Part shown: piece by piece, positions 23,180-33,430 of the stretch
How the letters are laid out: the number at the start of each line of letters is the position of its first letter
Numbering within the stretch: position 1 is the first letter of the stretch
Made by a program: the position numbers and the translations under genes
Assembly: GCF_027943255.1 (NCBI RefSeq)
Contig: NC_072897.1
Span: 38,228,044 to 38,292,043, forward strand
Source: Anastrepha obliqua
Taxonomy: Eukaryota; Arthropoda; Insecta; Diptera; Tephritidae
Reading direction: 5' to 3'
DNA length: 64,000 nucleotides
The notes under the pieces: generated by a model
Database searches by the model: none
Seen by the model: the letters and a program-made list of their open reading frames with translations, nothing else
What the model was told of the DNA's origin: nothing

Positions 23180-23183
23180 TGTA
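23180..23183. repeat. TGTA target duplication, left
   Basis: TGTA directly precedes the left LTR and is repeated at 30720-30723 after the right LTR. Four-base duplications are typical of Ty3/gypsy integrases. Confidence 0.9.
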
Positions 23184-23510
23184 AGTTAATAAATCATAGA
23201 TTTATTTTAGTTTTTAAAAAAGCTAGCGGACTTGTGTCCGCTTTTGACTTTATTAAAGTGAATCAAACTTAAGATTAATTACATTATATTTCTTACTTCT
23301 ACATTACACCTATAATGGTCATCAATGTGCTGACTGTTGTTGACTCGTACAATATGCTGACTGTTGTTGACCCGTATTGATTGGTAATTTGCTGATCGTT
23401 GCTTACGCAACTGGGTTGAAGCGTCAGCGGTTATGCTGATGCGCGTGCAGGGTAGTTGACCATTGTTAAGTGTCAACTTTGTTGAAATTTTGTAAGTTGT
23501 TGCGTTAACT
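23184..23510 (-). repeat. 3' LTR of the errantivirus
   Basis: 327 bp, one difference from 30393-30719. The AGT/ACT-type termini are common in the gypsy group. A 65-codon frame inside the LTR is incidental. Confidence 0.95.
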
Positions 23511-23525
23511 CTTCCCCTCTTAAAA
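23511..23525 (-). promoter_or_regulatory. Polypurine tract of the errantivirus
   Basis: On the - strand, TTTTAAGAGGGGAAG directly precedes the 3' LTR, where plus-strand DNA synthesis would start. Confidence 0.8.
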
Positions 23526-23542
23526 GCGATCGTCCTCGAGCG

Positions 23543-25066
23543 TTACGTGTTGTAGTTGAAATATGGTGCTGTACTATTCGTGTGGTCATCGTATTCTGTT
23601 GACTGTGTGTTAGCCTCTTCTTGTGTAGTTTTCATTCTCTCCAATGGTATTTGTTTTACGTATTTTCCGATTAATTTATTTTCCTTTATTGGTCTAAATT
23701 TCATCATTAGCCCTATTATTAGAACCAGTAATAGGCTGGATACGCCAAAATTTGTTACTGTTGATATTAAGGTTCTTCTTTTTGCTTCTTCTATGTGCTT
23801 AAGGTTTTTTAAATGCAATTCCTTCATCATTTCAAGACTTAGGATTTCTTCCTCTGGGTTTATTGTATTGCTGGGCTGGAGAATAGCAGGAAGTGGGTTG
23901 TTTGCTGATATTCCGTTGAAAATGTATTGCTGGTTGTCGATGATAACTGTGGAATTTTGGAATTGGATCGCATATGATCCATTGAGTCGCATTTCTTCAT
24001 TGTCCAATGTGACTGACCCTTCATATTGGTTTAAAAATAGTATTCCTGGTAAAATGGCTTCTATTGCGGATACGTGTTGGTTGTTGATTGTTGTACAGTT
24101 AGCTGGATGACTGTTGAGTAGGTTTGGTATGCACGAGGAGTTGCTTATGTCAATAATGTCCTTATCATTACATATTTCTAATGTGTTATGCTTTTCGCAT
24201 TCATTTCTTTTTCCAAATATTTTATTTTCACATATTAAAATTTTTTCGAATTGTATTTTATTTATTTTGTTTCCCTTTTTTATTGGTTTTATTAGTAATG
24301 ATTCGCATGTATTTTTATTGGTTAAGGGAATATTTACTACATATAATATTACTGAGTTATTTGAAGCTACATTAACGTTAGAAAATTCTAAGGCTTCGTC
24401 TATATTATTAAAGGGGTTATTTTGATTTTCATGAATGCTTTTCATTAAATTTATTTCATTATTTGAAAAAATGTAAGAATTTACTGTGCCTGTTTTTGCC
24501 CAATGAATGGCGTAATTTATGTTAGCAATATCTTCCTATATTATATCTAGCTTATACTTAATATTAACAGCTACATTATGCTGTATGTTTTCATTATTTT
24601 TTAATGCACTTAGTATTTTATTAGATTGTTCTGTAATGTTTTTTATTCTTTCACTTAGTACTCTATTTATAATTATTTGATCATTACTGTTTTCCAATAC
24701 ATTATTAATTTTTTCACTTAAGATTCTAAAGTCGTCATAATCTGGGCTTCCTGCAAGCCATTTCCAAGCAGTGCCTAATATTTTAATTGAGCGTTTATTT
24801 TTATTATGTTTTGGTTGTGTTTTCAATTTATCCAAATTGTTCTGGATGTTTTCAACTTCGTGTTTTAGGAAAGGAAGGAGTGGGTTAGTGTTAATTATTT
24901 TTTGCTGTATGGTAGTGTTAAGGTAGTCCAAGGTCTCTTGGTATTCGTCTAAGTTAATAACGTGTACGATCCTATATGTTCCAGTTTGCAGTCTTGTCCA
25001 TCCTGTATTAAATGTAACTAATTGTGCGTTCGTATAGTCAATTATTCGAAATCCTGCGTTTGTCAT
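23543..25066 (-). pseudogene. Errantivirus env (F-type envelope), one in-frame stop
   Basis: Envelope proteins of this group resemble baculovirus F fusion proteins. Two open pieces, 25066-24536 and 24445-23543, lie in one reading frame. They are separated by a TAG at 24538-24536, with open sequence between that TAG and the next Met. The N-terminal piece has a furin-like basic site (KNKR) about 90 residues in, followed by the predicted fusion region and a heptad-like Asn/Ile-rich stretch. The second piece has several NxS/T sites, a hydrophobic membrane segment near 23770-23700 and a charged tail. Upstream of the first Met the frame stays open and hydrophobic, consistent with a spliced leader. 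As it stands, full-length Env would not be made without readthrough. Confidence 0.88.
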
Positions 25067-25118
25067 TTGAAAATATAATCTAAATTGGGAATATAGAAAA
25101 GGGAAAAAAAAATTTGTT

Positions 25119-28100
25119 TTAGGTCCTTATATTGGCTTTGTATACTGTCCGTCCTGTTTCTGTTATGACTACACTTCCTTTGTCTTCCTTAACAATTTCT
25201 TTTCTATATCTAGCAGTTAGTTTCGATCCTAAGCGTTTATTGATTTTTACATATATTGCATCACCTGGAGAATAAGTTTTTTGTGGGTTCCTTTTTTTAT
25301 TATGTGATTCCAAATCTTTTGTTTGTTTCTGTCTGAGTGCTTCTATGTTTTCCTGTCTAGCAATTTCATATTGTTCTGGGGTTGTTGAAACTCTTCTTCC
25401 AAAGAATACTTCAATCGGTCTTTTCCCTGTTGTTGAGTGGATGGAGTAGTTGTATTCATATACTGATCTGTCAAGAAGTTCTATGAAGGATCTGTGAATT
25501 CGGTCTGTTTTCAGACATCTCATTATTTCAGAAAGAGTAGAATGAAAACGTTCTACTTGTCCGTTTACTGTACTGGCATATGGTGGGGTTTTATACACTT
25601 GAATGCCCAATTGGTCTTCAAGCATGAAATAGATTGATGCAGAGTTAAGAGATTTCTCATTGTCTACTATTATGTGTTTGGGTACGCCGAAGGCGAAAAT
25701 GATTTGTCTCAACGGCTCTCTGATGTCTTCTATTGCTTTGGATTGTATGATCCTCGTTTGCGCGTATTTAGAAAATTTATCTACTGCTGTGAGAACTAGA
25801 TTTTTTTCGGTTCTGTATATGTCTATGTGGATTATTTCACCTGGGTATTGTGGGATAGGTGTTTCAGCTAATTGGGGTTTGTTTGGGTGACGGTCGTATT
25901 TGTGTTCCTTGCAAATCTTACATTGTTTGGTTATGGTTGTTATCTTCGCTTTCATGTTAGGAAAATAAAATTTTTGTATTAGTTGAAGTTTGTTTTCTTG
26001 AGGGTTTCGGTGTGCTCGCTTATGTTCCTTTAGTATTTCGTTTTCTTGTTCAGTTTCGTCTGTTAAGTCTTTAACTTTGGTCTGTGTAAATCGAATTTTA
26101 CTGTTACTGAAATAAAGGGGGTATATTTCTTGAACTTTCGCCATTATGGCTTCGGATGTGAAAAGTCCATTAATTACTGTAGGATTTAGATATCTCTTGA
26201 AAATTGAAATGATGTTATCACGTGTGTACTCACGTTGTATAATAATGTGTCTATGGAAGGTGGGGAAAGGAATTTTAAACTGGTAACTGGGTTCTTCTCC
26301 TGTTAGGAGCCATAGTTGGTTTTTGAATACATTTATTGGTGCTTCCACTGCTGGAATTAATTGATGGGAGGAACTTTCGTCGGAATGTACAGTTGCACTA
26401 AGCGAATTGTTGTCATCATTATTAGAAGTAGGTAGGATATTAATTTGAGGTGGTCTAGATAGGGCATCGGCAACGACGTTCGATTTTCCTGGTTTGTACA
26501 ACAGTTCGTAATTGTACTCTTCAAGGATTGCTTTCCATCTTTTCATTTTGGTGTTATTATTTTTGTTGCTGAGGGCGTAAGTAAGTGGTTGGTGATCTGT
26601 ATATATTTTTACTTTAACTGACCCGTAGAGGTAATTTCGTAAATTATTTAGAGCCCATATGATCGCAAGCATCTCCTTTTCATTGGTGGCGTAATGTTCT
26701 TCAGTTTTTGTCAAAGTCCGTGATATAAACATTATTGGTCTGTCATTTTGTGCCAGAACTGCTCCAATGGCGTGATTGGATGCGTCTGTAGTTAATTGGA
26801 ATTCCTTGGTATAGTCGGGGTAGTTGAGCATCACATCTTTTGCAGTGAGGGATAATTTGAGTTTTTCAAATGCCTCCATTGCTTTTGGGTTTAAAGTGAT
26901 GGAAACTTTTTTTGAATGGTTTTTGGAAACTCGTCCTTCTTCCCCTCTTAGAAGGAGTGTTAAAGGTTTCGCTAAATTGGCGTAGTCCTTTATAAAACGA
27001 CGGTAATACCCTGATAGTCCTAAAAAGGAACGAAGATCTTTTAGGGTTTGAGGAACTGGGAAATTTATTATTGCTTCCACCTTTTTTGGATTGGTTTTTA
27101 TACCATTTCCAGATATTATGAAGCCCAAAAATTCGACTTCTGATTTTAGAAATTCGCACTTGTCCAATTGTATTTTCAAATTGGCTCTGTCTAACGTGTC
27201 GAAAACTAATTTTATGTCGTTAAGATGAGTTTCCTCATCTTTACTGAATATAATGATGTCGTCTATATAGACATAACATCTTTTCCCTATGTGGTCTCTT
27301 AGAATGTCGTCAAGCGTCCTTTGAAAGATAGAAGGAGCATTCTTAAGTCCGAAGGGAAGCCGTGTGAACTCGTATTTTCCGTTGTTCACTGAAAATGCTG
27401 TCTTTTCAATATCCGTTTCTTTTAAAGGGATCTGGTGGAAACCACTTTTCAAATCTAATACGGAAAAGAATTTATTTTTGCCAAGTTGGGAAAGTACCTC
27501 GTTTATTTCTGGTATTGGGTACCTGTCAGGTATTGTGACTAGGTTTAATTTCCTATAGTCAATTACCATACGATATTTTTTTTCTCCCGATGCGTCCATT
27601 TTTTTGGGAACAACCCATACGGGTGAGTTGTATGGAGATCTCGATGGTCGGATAATACCATCTCGTAGGTATTCTTCTATTTGTTTTCCTACTTGGTCCT
27701 TAAGGCACATTGGGTATGGGTAACATCTGGTGTAAACGGGGCTATTTGTTGTGGTGCGGATTTCGCCTTTTACTGTTGTGGTGAATGGTAGTTTCTCGTT
27801 TGGTTCACTAAAAAGTGTTTGGTAGCCAACTGCTAACTTTCGGATAATTTCTTTTTGAGAGTGAGTCATATGGTCTGATCTGATATTTATGAGATTTACG
27901 TCCTGTGAATATTGTTGTTTTAATTTTATTTTTATACTGTTTTTTACTAACATGAAATTGCCTTTTGTGTGTATTACGGCATCTAACTGTTTTAGAGAGT
28001 CATTGCCAATTATTGCGTGAAAAGATTTTAGTGTGGGCAAGATAAAGAATTTTATAGGGGTGTCTTTCACTCCAAAAAGGTTTGCAAATGTATGGTGGGT

Positions 28101-28274
28101 TATTTTTATGTTTCCTCCTACGGAAAATGCATAAAATGGATTTTTATTTTCTATTACTTTTTTCGCAAGGTGTGGTTGTACGTAATTTTTGTTAGAACCG
28201 GTGTCTATCAATATTTTGATAATCTCTCCATTACTTAATATGCTTTCAATATACGGTAATGAAGAGCCGCTCAT
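25119..28274 (-). CDS. Errantivirus pol polyprotein (PR-RT-RNase H-IN), intact
   Basis: The polyprotein is 1051 residues. Protease has LIDTGSNKNYV (active Asp at about residue 24). Reverse transcriptase has RMVIDYRKLN, FSVLDLKSGFHQI, LPFGLKNAPS and the catalytic YVYIDDIIIFS. RNase H has TTDASNHAIGAVLAQ and YTDHQPLTYAL. Integrase has an HHCC region ending CKICKEHKYDRHP, then catalytic blocks at IHIDIYRTEK, IIVDNEKSLN and VNGQVERFHSTL. The pol ATG overlaps the gag stop as ATGA at 28274-28271. In relatives pol is made by -1 frameshifting, and a T-run just upstream of the overlap could serve. The domains are complete and the frame is undamaged. Confidence 0.95.
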   Translation of the reverse strand: MSGSSLPYIESILSNGEIIKILIDTGSNKNYVQPHLAKKVIENKNPFYAFSVGGNIKITHHTFANLFGVKDTPIKFFILPTLKSFHAIIGNDSLKQLDAVIHTKGNFMLVKNSIKIKLKQQYSQDVNLINIRSDHMTHSQKEIIRKLAVGYQTLFSEPNEKLPFTTTVKGEIRTTTNSPVYTRCYPYPMCLKDQVGKQIEEYLRDGIIRPSRSPYNSPVWVVPKKMDASGEKKYRMVIDYRKLNLVTIPDRYPIPEINEVLSQLGKNKFFSVLDLKSGFHQIPLKETDIEKTAFSVNNGKYEFTRLPFGLKNAPSIFQRTLDDILRDHIGKRCYVYIDDIIIFSKDEETHLNDIKLVFDTLDRANLKIQLDKCEFLKSEVEFLGFIISGNGIKTNPKKVEAIINFPVPQTLKDLRSFLGLSGYYRRFIKDYANLAKPLTLLLRGEEGRVSKNHSKKVSITLNPKAMEAFEKLKLSLTAKDVMLNYPDYTKEFQLTTDASNHAIGAVLAQNDRPIMFISRTLTKTEEHYATNEKEMLAIIWALNNLRNYLYGSVKVKIYTDHQPLTYALSNKNNNTKMKRWKAILEEYNYELLYKPGKSNVVADALSRPPQINILPTSNNDDNNSLSATVHSDESSSHQLIPAVEAPINVFKNQLWLLTGEEPSYQFKIPFPTFHRHIIIQREYTRDNIISIFKRYLNPTVINGLFTSEAIMAKVQEIYPLYFSNSKIRFTQTKVKDLTDETEQENEILKEHKRAHRNPQENKLQLIQKFYFPNMKAKITTITKQCKICKEHKYDRHPNKPQLAETPIPQYPGEIIHIDIYRTEKNLVLTAVDKFSKYAQTRIIQSKAIEDIREPLRQIIFAFGVPKHIIVDNEKSLNSASIYFMLEDQLGIQVYKTPPYASTVNGQVERFHSTLSEIMRCLKTDRIHRSFIELLDRSVYEYNYSIHSTTGKRPIEVFFGRRVSTTPEQYEIARQENIEALRQKQTKDLESHNKKRNPQKTYSPGDAIYVKINKRLGSKLTARYRKEIVKEDKGSVVITETGRTVYKANIRT

Positions 28275-29626
28275 TCTAAAAAATGAACGTCTGTGAAATC
28301 AAATTCTTCCGCGGTATCGATGTGGGTATTCTGGTTTTGATTTCCTTCGTAGTATTCCGTTTGATAGGGGCCTGTATATTCTGAAAGTGGTTGATCGAAT
28401 TCTGGGTTAACTGCTGCTTCCATCATGTCTTCATATTCCTTTATCTCGATATTGAAGTTTCGCTGCCTTTTGTCTGCATTTGGATGAGGTGCTGGCCTTT
28501 TTCCTTGAAACTGTTGAAGTTGGGCTGGTCGATTCATGTAATTTATGTGACGAGTCTGCATACTCTGGTCAACTTCCATTGGTTGTGGTTTTGGAAGTGG
28601 TTTTGTACCAAACGGTCGAGGAGGTGCTGATTGATTATGCTCATTAAATCTTTGAAAACGTGGTTGGTTATTTGGATATTGCTGAAAATGTTTTGGTGGC
28701 AAGGGTGCTCTATAGATAGGATATTCTGTATAATTTCTGTGGGCTGGTTGTGCCCAGTTAGTAAGTTGGGGATAAAATGGTTGGCGATTTGGTTGTTGGT
28801 TAAATCGTCGTGGTGGAATAGGAGGTGCTGTTTGCCCTATGTTATTTTTCCTTGGGTTGAAGTTGTTATGAACAAAACCTGATCTAAAATTTTGATTTTC
28901 CAGTTTTATACAGAGTTGAAGTGCTTCTGGAAGATCTTGAGGTTCTCGCATTGCAAGAAGCCTAGGTAAATCTCCATTCAAACCTCTTATAAAAGTATCG
29001 AGAGCTTTATCTCGATAAGTAGATATCAGTAGATTACGCGATTCTCTTCCTGCTTCGAGGCAAGAAATTTTGTTTAATATAAGTGAAAAATTAGAGTATA
29101 CTTTTTGGTAGAAGTCTTGTATACTAAGGTGGCCTTGGGTGAGAGATGTCATTTGATACTCTAGTGTTCGTAAGTCGCGTTTGTCTCCATAATGAGTATT
29201 TAAACAACGAGAAATTGCCGTCCAGTTTAAAGGTGTGTTGTATGATTCTAACACTATGTCTGCATGTCCTATTATTTTATTTCTTATGACACTTAAAATG
29301 CCATAATACTTTGCTGAGCCGCGTATCGATTCGTATAGGTTTAGTATACGTTCTACGCTCTTCTTCCAGGAACCATAGTCTGCTGGATTTCCTGTGAATT
29401 CCCGTAGACATCGTACTATGTCGGGAATTTTGTCTAATTCTCCTAAATTATTATTTCCGCTAATGAGTTCGTCTTCTTCAAATGTATTCCGTCCGTCTAT
29501 TCGTTCGCTAAACAGTCTGTCAACTAGTTGTGTCACATATTGGTCCATAGACCTCTGGTTCGCTACTGTTGGTGGGTTGGGGGCGTTTAGGACAGGGGGT
29601 CTAATTAGGTTTTCGGGGTTGGTCAT
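28271..29626 (-). CDS. Errantivirus gag
   Basis: A 451-residue frame begins at 29626. The middle (roughly residues 75-230) has the helical capsid-like pattern with GSWKKSVERILNLYE and DTFIRGLNGDLPRLLAM. The C-terminal third is Pro/Gln/Asn/Arg-rich with no CCHC zinc knuckle, as is usual for gypsy-group Gag. It ends in an acidic tail and overlaps the pol start by four bases. It would form particles and bind genomic RNA. Intact. Confidence 0.9.
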   Translation of the reverse strand: MTNPENLIRPPVLNAPNPPTVANQRSMDQYVTQLVDRLFSERIDGRNTFEEDELISGNNNLGELDKIPDIVRCLREFTGNPADYGSWKKSVERILNLYESIRGSAKYYGILSVIRNKIIGHADIVLESYNTPLNWTAISRCLNTHYGDKRDLRTLEYQMTSLTQGHLSIQDFYQKVYSNFSLILNKISCLEAGRESRNLLISTYRDKALDTFIRGLNGDLPRLLAMREPQDLPEALQLCIKLENQNFRSGFVHNNFNPRKNNIGQTAPPIPPRRFNQQPNRQPFYPQLTNWAQPAHRNYTEYPIYRAPLPPKHFQQYPNNQPRFQRFNEHNQSAPPRPFGTKPLPKPQPMEVDQSMQTRHINYMNRPAQLQQFQGKRPAPHPNADKRQRNFNIEIKEYEDMMEAAVNPEFDQPLSEYTGPYQTEYYEGNQNQNTHIDTAEEFDFTDVHFLE

Positions 29627-30392
29627 ATTTTTTTCTAATTTAGATATTACTTTTTCTTAGATTGTAAAAAATTCTTTGCAATTGTAGAAATTTCCTTAAA
29701 TTTGTCTAAAATGTTTTACAGATTTTCTAATCTAATCTCTTTTTTTCTTCAAATTTTAAATAATTTTATTTTAATCAATTACATAAAGTTTCAGTTTTCC
29801 TGATATATTTTTTTTCACTTCTGTATGTAAATTTAGTTTTAGTTATTGAATTTTTTTTTTTGATCACTTTCACTTCTTAATTCTAATTTTAATATATTAT
29901 ATTTCTAATGAAATTTTAATAAAAAAAATTTTAGTGTGTCTTACATTATTAGTAGGAATATCATCCTTTCTGGAACCTCGGGCGGCTAGTGTTTGCTTCC
30001 ACTCCCCTTTTGCTGCTCTACTCAGGTGCCTCGTTTCCCGTGGATTTTTTTGTTGGTTGGACCAGTAGATGTCTCCTCCTTTTTTTCGCTGCAGGCTATC
30101 CTTGTAGTCCGAGTTACGCGATTTGGAAGTTGTCCTCGGTCGGTTGTCCTGCGGTTACGGGTGATTATCTGCGGCGGGCTGCTTTAGGCCGACTTATGCG
30201 GAGAAAATATTTTTTTTTATTATTTTCACACTCGTTTTTTTTACCGATTGCGGCGGGCTACTTTAGGCCGACTTATGCAATTTTTACTGGGACGTTTACC
30301 GACTGATCCTTTTGACACTACTGGTCCCTGGACCCTTGGGGTTCCTTGGACCCTTGGGGTCCTTGAACCCATGGGGTCCCTGCTCGGGCGCC
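29627..30392 (-). promoter_or_regulatory. Errantivirus leader with primer-binding site
   Basis: On the - strand the base after the LTR begins GGCGCCCGAGCAGGGAC. With the last LTR T this reads TGGCGCCCGAGCAGGGAC, the pattern of a Lys-tRNA primer site (about 30376-30393). Beside it are three tandem copies of a roughly 17-base unit containing CCTTGGGGTC (30327-30375). The rest is a ~0.7 kb untranslated leader, T/A-rich toward gag. Confidence 0.8.
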
Positions 30393-30719
30393 AGTTAATA
30401 AATCATAGATTTATTTTAGTTTTTAAAAAAGCTAGCGGACTTGTGTCCGCTTTTGACTTTATTAAAGTGAATCAAACTTAAGATTAATTACATTATATTT
30501 CTTACTTCTACATTACACCTATAATGGTCATCAATGTGCTGACTGTTGTTGACTCGTACAATATGCTGACTGTTGTTGACCCGTATTGATTGGTAATTTG
30601 CTGATCGTTGCTTACGCAACTGGGTTGAAGCGTCAGCGGTTATGCTGATGCGCGTGCAGGGTAGTTGAGCATTGTTAAGTGTCAACTTTGTTGAAATTTT
30701 GTAAGTTGTTGCGTTAACT
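30393..30719 (-). repeat. 5' LTR of the errantivirus
   Basis: 327 bp, TGTA duplication at 30720-30723. It should carry the promoter and the transcription start; no TATA box is assigned. Confidence 0.95.
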
Positions 30720-30723
30720 TGTA

Positions 30724-31227
30724 TATGCGCGAGCACAGCGCTCCCTTCTTCCTTCCGTGCACTTTTGTCTTTCACCAGTCGATATTCCTAATATTGTACT
30801 TACAAAAACACGATATGTACTTTGATAGACGCAAAAGCAACAGCAAGCGCAACGCCATGGCCGCTTTGCCACCGCACATTCTAAAATGTTCTAGAACACA
30901 ACAAAAACACATACCTCACATGCGCATGTCGCCCAAAGCTAAAATCTAAGCCTAGCGACTACAAAAACAAAATACATTCGTAGACGCAGTCGCAGCGGCC
31001 ATGATTCTATCAGCGACGGCGCTGAACAATTCAGAACAAAAACAAAAAGTTCATTCATAAGTTAGAGCTCATATTTCAATTTCATTCATAAAACGAGCCG
31101 CCCATATGCCAATTTTCGCGACCATTCGAAAATAGTCAATATTGGAATATTTCGCGTGGAATTATTTGCCAATATTTGATAAATCTTAAATTTTTGTCAT
31201 GTCGAGTGGCCGCGGCTCCGTATGTAT
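30724..31227. other. Inner part of the composite, related to 38437-38758
   Basis: There is no coding pattern. The 30900-31225 part matches, in reverse complement, 38437-38758. Shared marks are TTCAGCGCCGTCGC, ATTTGCCAATATTTG-type motifs and CCATTCGAAAATA. It is therefore a dispersed repeat, not unique host DNA. Confidence 0.6.
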
Positions 31228-31338
31228 GTATGCACCCTTATATGTATGTAAATATGTCTTCTAACTGTGCGACAGTCGCGAGTTAATGCGACTTCCAGCG
31301 AATCACACATTGCTGTCCGCAAAGCCGCATATACATAT

Positions 31339-31733
31339 GTACCTTATGATCAGAAAGTACCGGGAATGTTTAAATTAAGCAAAACAGAGTTAAATTTAAG
31401 GGAAATTTATATTATCTCCTTCAAAATATGACCCGTCTGAAGGAACACACATGTGCCAACGCTTAACCCAGTCCTCCAAACACTCCCGGCAGGCCGATTT
31501 GTATTCTCTTTGATCAGTGCGATGGCGCGTTATCACCATGCAAAATCTGAGAATTGTTTGCTCACATTTCCGGCGGTTTGCAACACACAGCATCTCTCTA
31601 AGGTTTCAAAACGAATAAATAATATTCTCTATTGACTGTCTGGCCCGATGGAAGGTACTCATGGTGGACTATGCCTTGGCAATCGAAGGAAACAGTCAAC
31701 ATCACCTTCCCGGTTCTTTTTGCTCATAGGGTA
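31339..31733 (-). pseudogene. Internally deleted mariner copy in the right arm
   Basis: Inverted counterpart of 20346-20736. The C-terminal remnant 31593-31396 is identical in protein sequence to its partner in the left arm, although the gene is dead. That suggests recent duplication or gene conversion of the arms. Confidence 0.8.
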
Positions 31734-32141
31734 TACATATCCCATCTTTTCACTGACAGACAAGAAGACGGTCGCAGTTGTTGTTTTTTATATGCATACA
31801 TTTTGCGTTCGTTGAAGGTTTGCATATATTTGTATACATATGCGTGTATGCGCGTTTGGCTTTCTGGATGCATCCATCCATGGATATTAGAATATTTTCT
31901 CATCAATATGCGTATGTAAGTAGTTCAGATTTGACTGAAGAGATTAAATATAGGAATCCATATTCATATGATTGACTTTATGGCTGTTTTACATATAAAT
32001 CAATTCAAATGAAATATTAATAATGTTATATAGAAAATAAATTTATAAAAAACAGGTATTAGAAAAACCTGAATACACTATTTTAAATCAATTTCAATTA
32101 AACCAAATATAAAAAATGAAAGAAAAATATCGAACAGAAAA

Positions 32142-32222
32142 CTGTGCACAGGACTTGAACCTGAGTCAAATATGAAACGATGTACTGCATATACAACACG
32201 TTTTTCACGATTGCGCTATTCT
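32142..32222 (-). other. tRNA-like module 2, right arm
   Basis: Reads CAGGTTCAAGTCCTG in reverse complement, B box GGTTCAAGTCC. The left-arm partner is GGTTCGAATCC; both fit GGTTCRANTCC. Confidence 0.6.
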
Positions 32223-32630
32223 ACAATTATTAATGGTTTTTTCTAAATCACTCATTTATTCGATTCGCAGTTTTATATGCACATATTCTGCGTTAGTTGA
32301 AAGTTTGTATGCGTAATTATATGAATATGCATGTGTGTATGCGCGTTTGGCTTTCTGGACGGATATTAGAATGATATTTTCTCATCAATATAATTTGGAT
32401 TTGATGAAATAGATTATAGATATATGTACATATTTTCTGTTTTGATTGATTTATATAAAAGTCAGGTCATATCCAGTATGAACTATTTTATACCGAAAAG
32501 AAATTTCCATTTATAAAATACAAAAAAAAAACAGTATTTTAAAGAAATTTTAATTAAAATAAACTCAAAAATTTTACCAAACTTTCCTGGTTTGAATTGT
32601 AAAAAAAAAAATGTGCAAGAAAAAAAAAAT

Positions 32631-32712
32631 GACTTCAGGACTTGAACCTGAATTATATACGTGCTAAAAAACAAAACGAATAATTCCGTCGACTTTAGCT
32701 TCTGCACCACAA
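32631..32712 (-). other. tRNA-like module 1, right arm
   Basis: T-arm TTCAGGTTCAAGTCCTGAA is identical to the left arm. The A-box-like TGGTGCAGAAGC is also kept. Confidence 0.6.
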
Positions 32713-33017
32713 ATTAACTGCCGCGCGGACTTCTTAATTGCAAATTTATTCGCTTCGATTTCCTTAGTAGTGTGCCGAAAAATCTTATGAACTTCCTCAG
32801 TAGTTTGGTAAACGCAGAAAATATCTGAATTCTTGTCCCAGCGTGGTAAGTAAATATAGAAACCCTCCACTCGCGTCACTCGCGTGGTAAATATCTGCAA
32901 TTCCCCACTCGTGAAGATAGTTGAATTTGAAATGACCTTATTATGAATCTATAAATTAGAACTCGAAAAAAGCTCATTTAACATTTGCTCCTTCTCATTG
33001 CATTAACATTCTCTGCT

Positions 33018-33430
33018 AATATAGTATAATGATATAGTAAATATTACAATCATTCTATTGGCAACTACCTATGTACAGAAGGTTATGAAAGTGAAGCAAA
33101 ATGCATCCCACGCTGTTAACTCTAATTTGAATTACTCTATTTGTATCTTAATTTTTGTTATAATTCTGTTCTGAGGAAGTTGACTATGACTGATCGTTCG
33201 ATTTGCTATTACTTCATTAAAGGTCCCTTTGTCATTAAAATTTATTTTCTACTTTTTAGTTCGATTAGCAATAAAAGCGTGTTTTTTAGTTTTTTTAAAC
33301 TATTTTTTATTTATAAGCTACTTATGTTGTTTTCTGCAACTTACTGTATGCTCATGCGCGCACTTGACCCACAGCAACTGTGGTTGTCGAGCATTTAGAA
33401 GTCATATTTACATACATTTATTGATACATA
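33018..33430. other. Unassigned 0.4 kb between mobile elements
   Basis: AT-rich with T-runs. No recognised element. Its right end is the insertion site of the next LTR element (CATA at 33427-33430). Confidence 0.4.

Larger units (their letters stand above)
23184..30719 (-). mobile_element. Errantivirus (gypsy-type endogenous retrovirus), nearly intact
   Basis: A 7536-bp element has 327-bp LTRs (AGTTAATAAA...GCGTTAACT), a 4-bp TGTA duplication, a Lys-tRNA-type primer site, a polypurine tract, and the gag, pol and env genes in order on the - strand. The LTRs differ at one base (C at about 23459, G at about 30669), so insertion is recent. Gag and pol are open throughout. Env keeps one frame with a single stop codon. 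Size and layout match Drosophila gypsy-group elements. The element sits inside the long-inverted-arm composite, so it arrived after that structure. Confidence 0.96.
19059..33017. mobile_element. Composite with 1.79 kb terminal inverted arms (novel?)
   Basis: The outer ends are AGCAGAGAATGTTAATGC at 19059 and its reverse complement ending at 33017. The sequence stays inverted-repeat for about 1.79 kb inward on both sides. Inside lie a smaller foldback (20845-23012), about 0.7 kb of other DNA, and an errantivirus inserted later. Without the errantivirus and one copy of its duplication the unit is about 6.4 kb. No transposase of its own is visible; the only coding traces are mariner remnants within the arms. 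No clear target duplication was found (TCATAAA left, AATATAG right). It could be one long-TIR element or two inverted copies of a 1.79 kb repeat. Confidence 0.7.
31228..33017 (-). repeat. Right 1.79 kb inverted arm
   Basis: Inverted copy of 19059-20844. It contains a mariner-derived segment (31339-31733) and two tRNA-like modules in reverse (32142-32222, 32631-32712). Confidence 0.9.

Noticed and set aside
23279..23476. 65-codon frame in both errantivirus LTRs (also 30488-30775)
   Set aside because: It lies wholly in the LTR, where no gene is expected. Conservation reflects LTR identity.
25660..25890. + strand frames inside errantivirus pol, gag and env (also 23556-24425, 28391-28882)
   Set aside because: Antisense shadows of well-supported genes.
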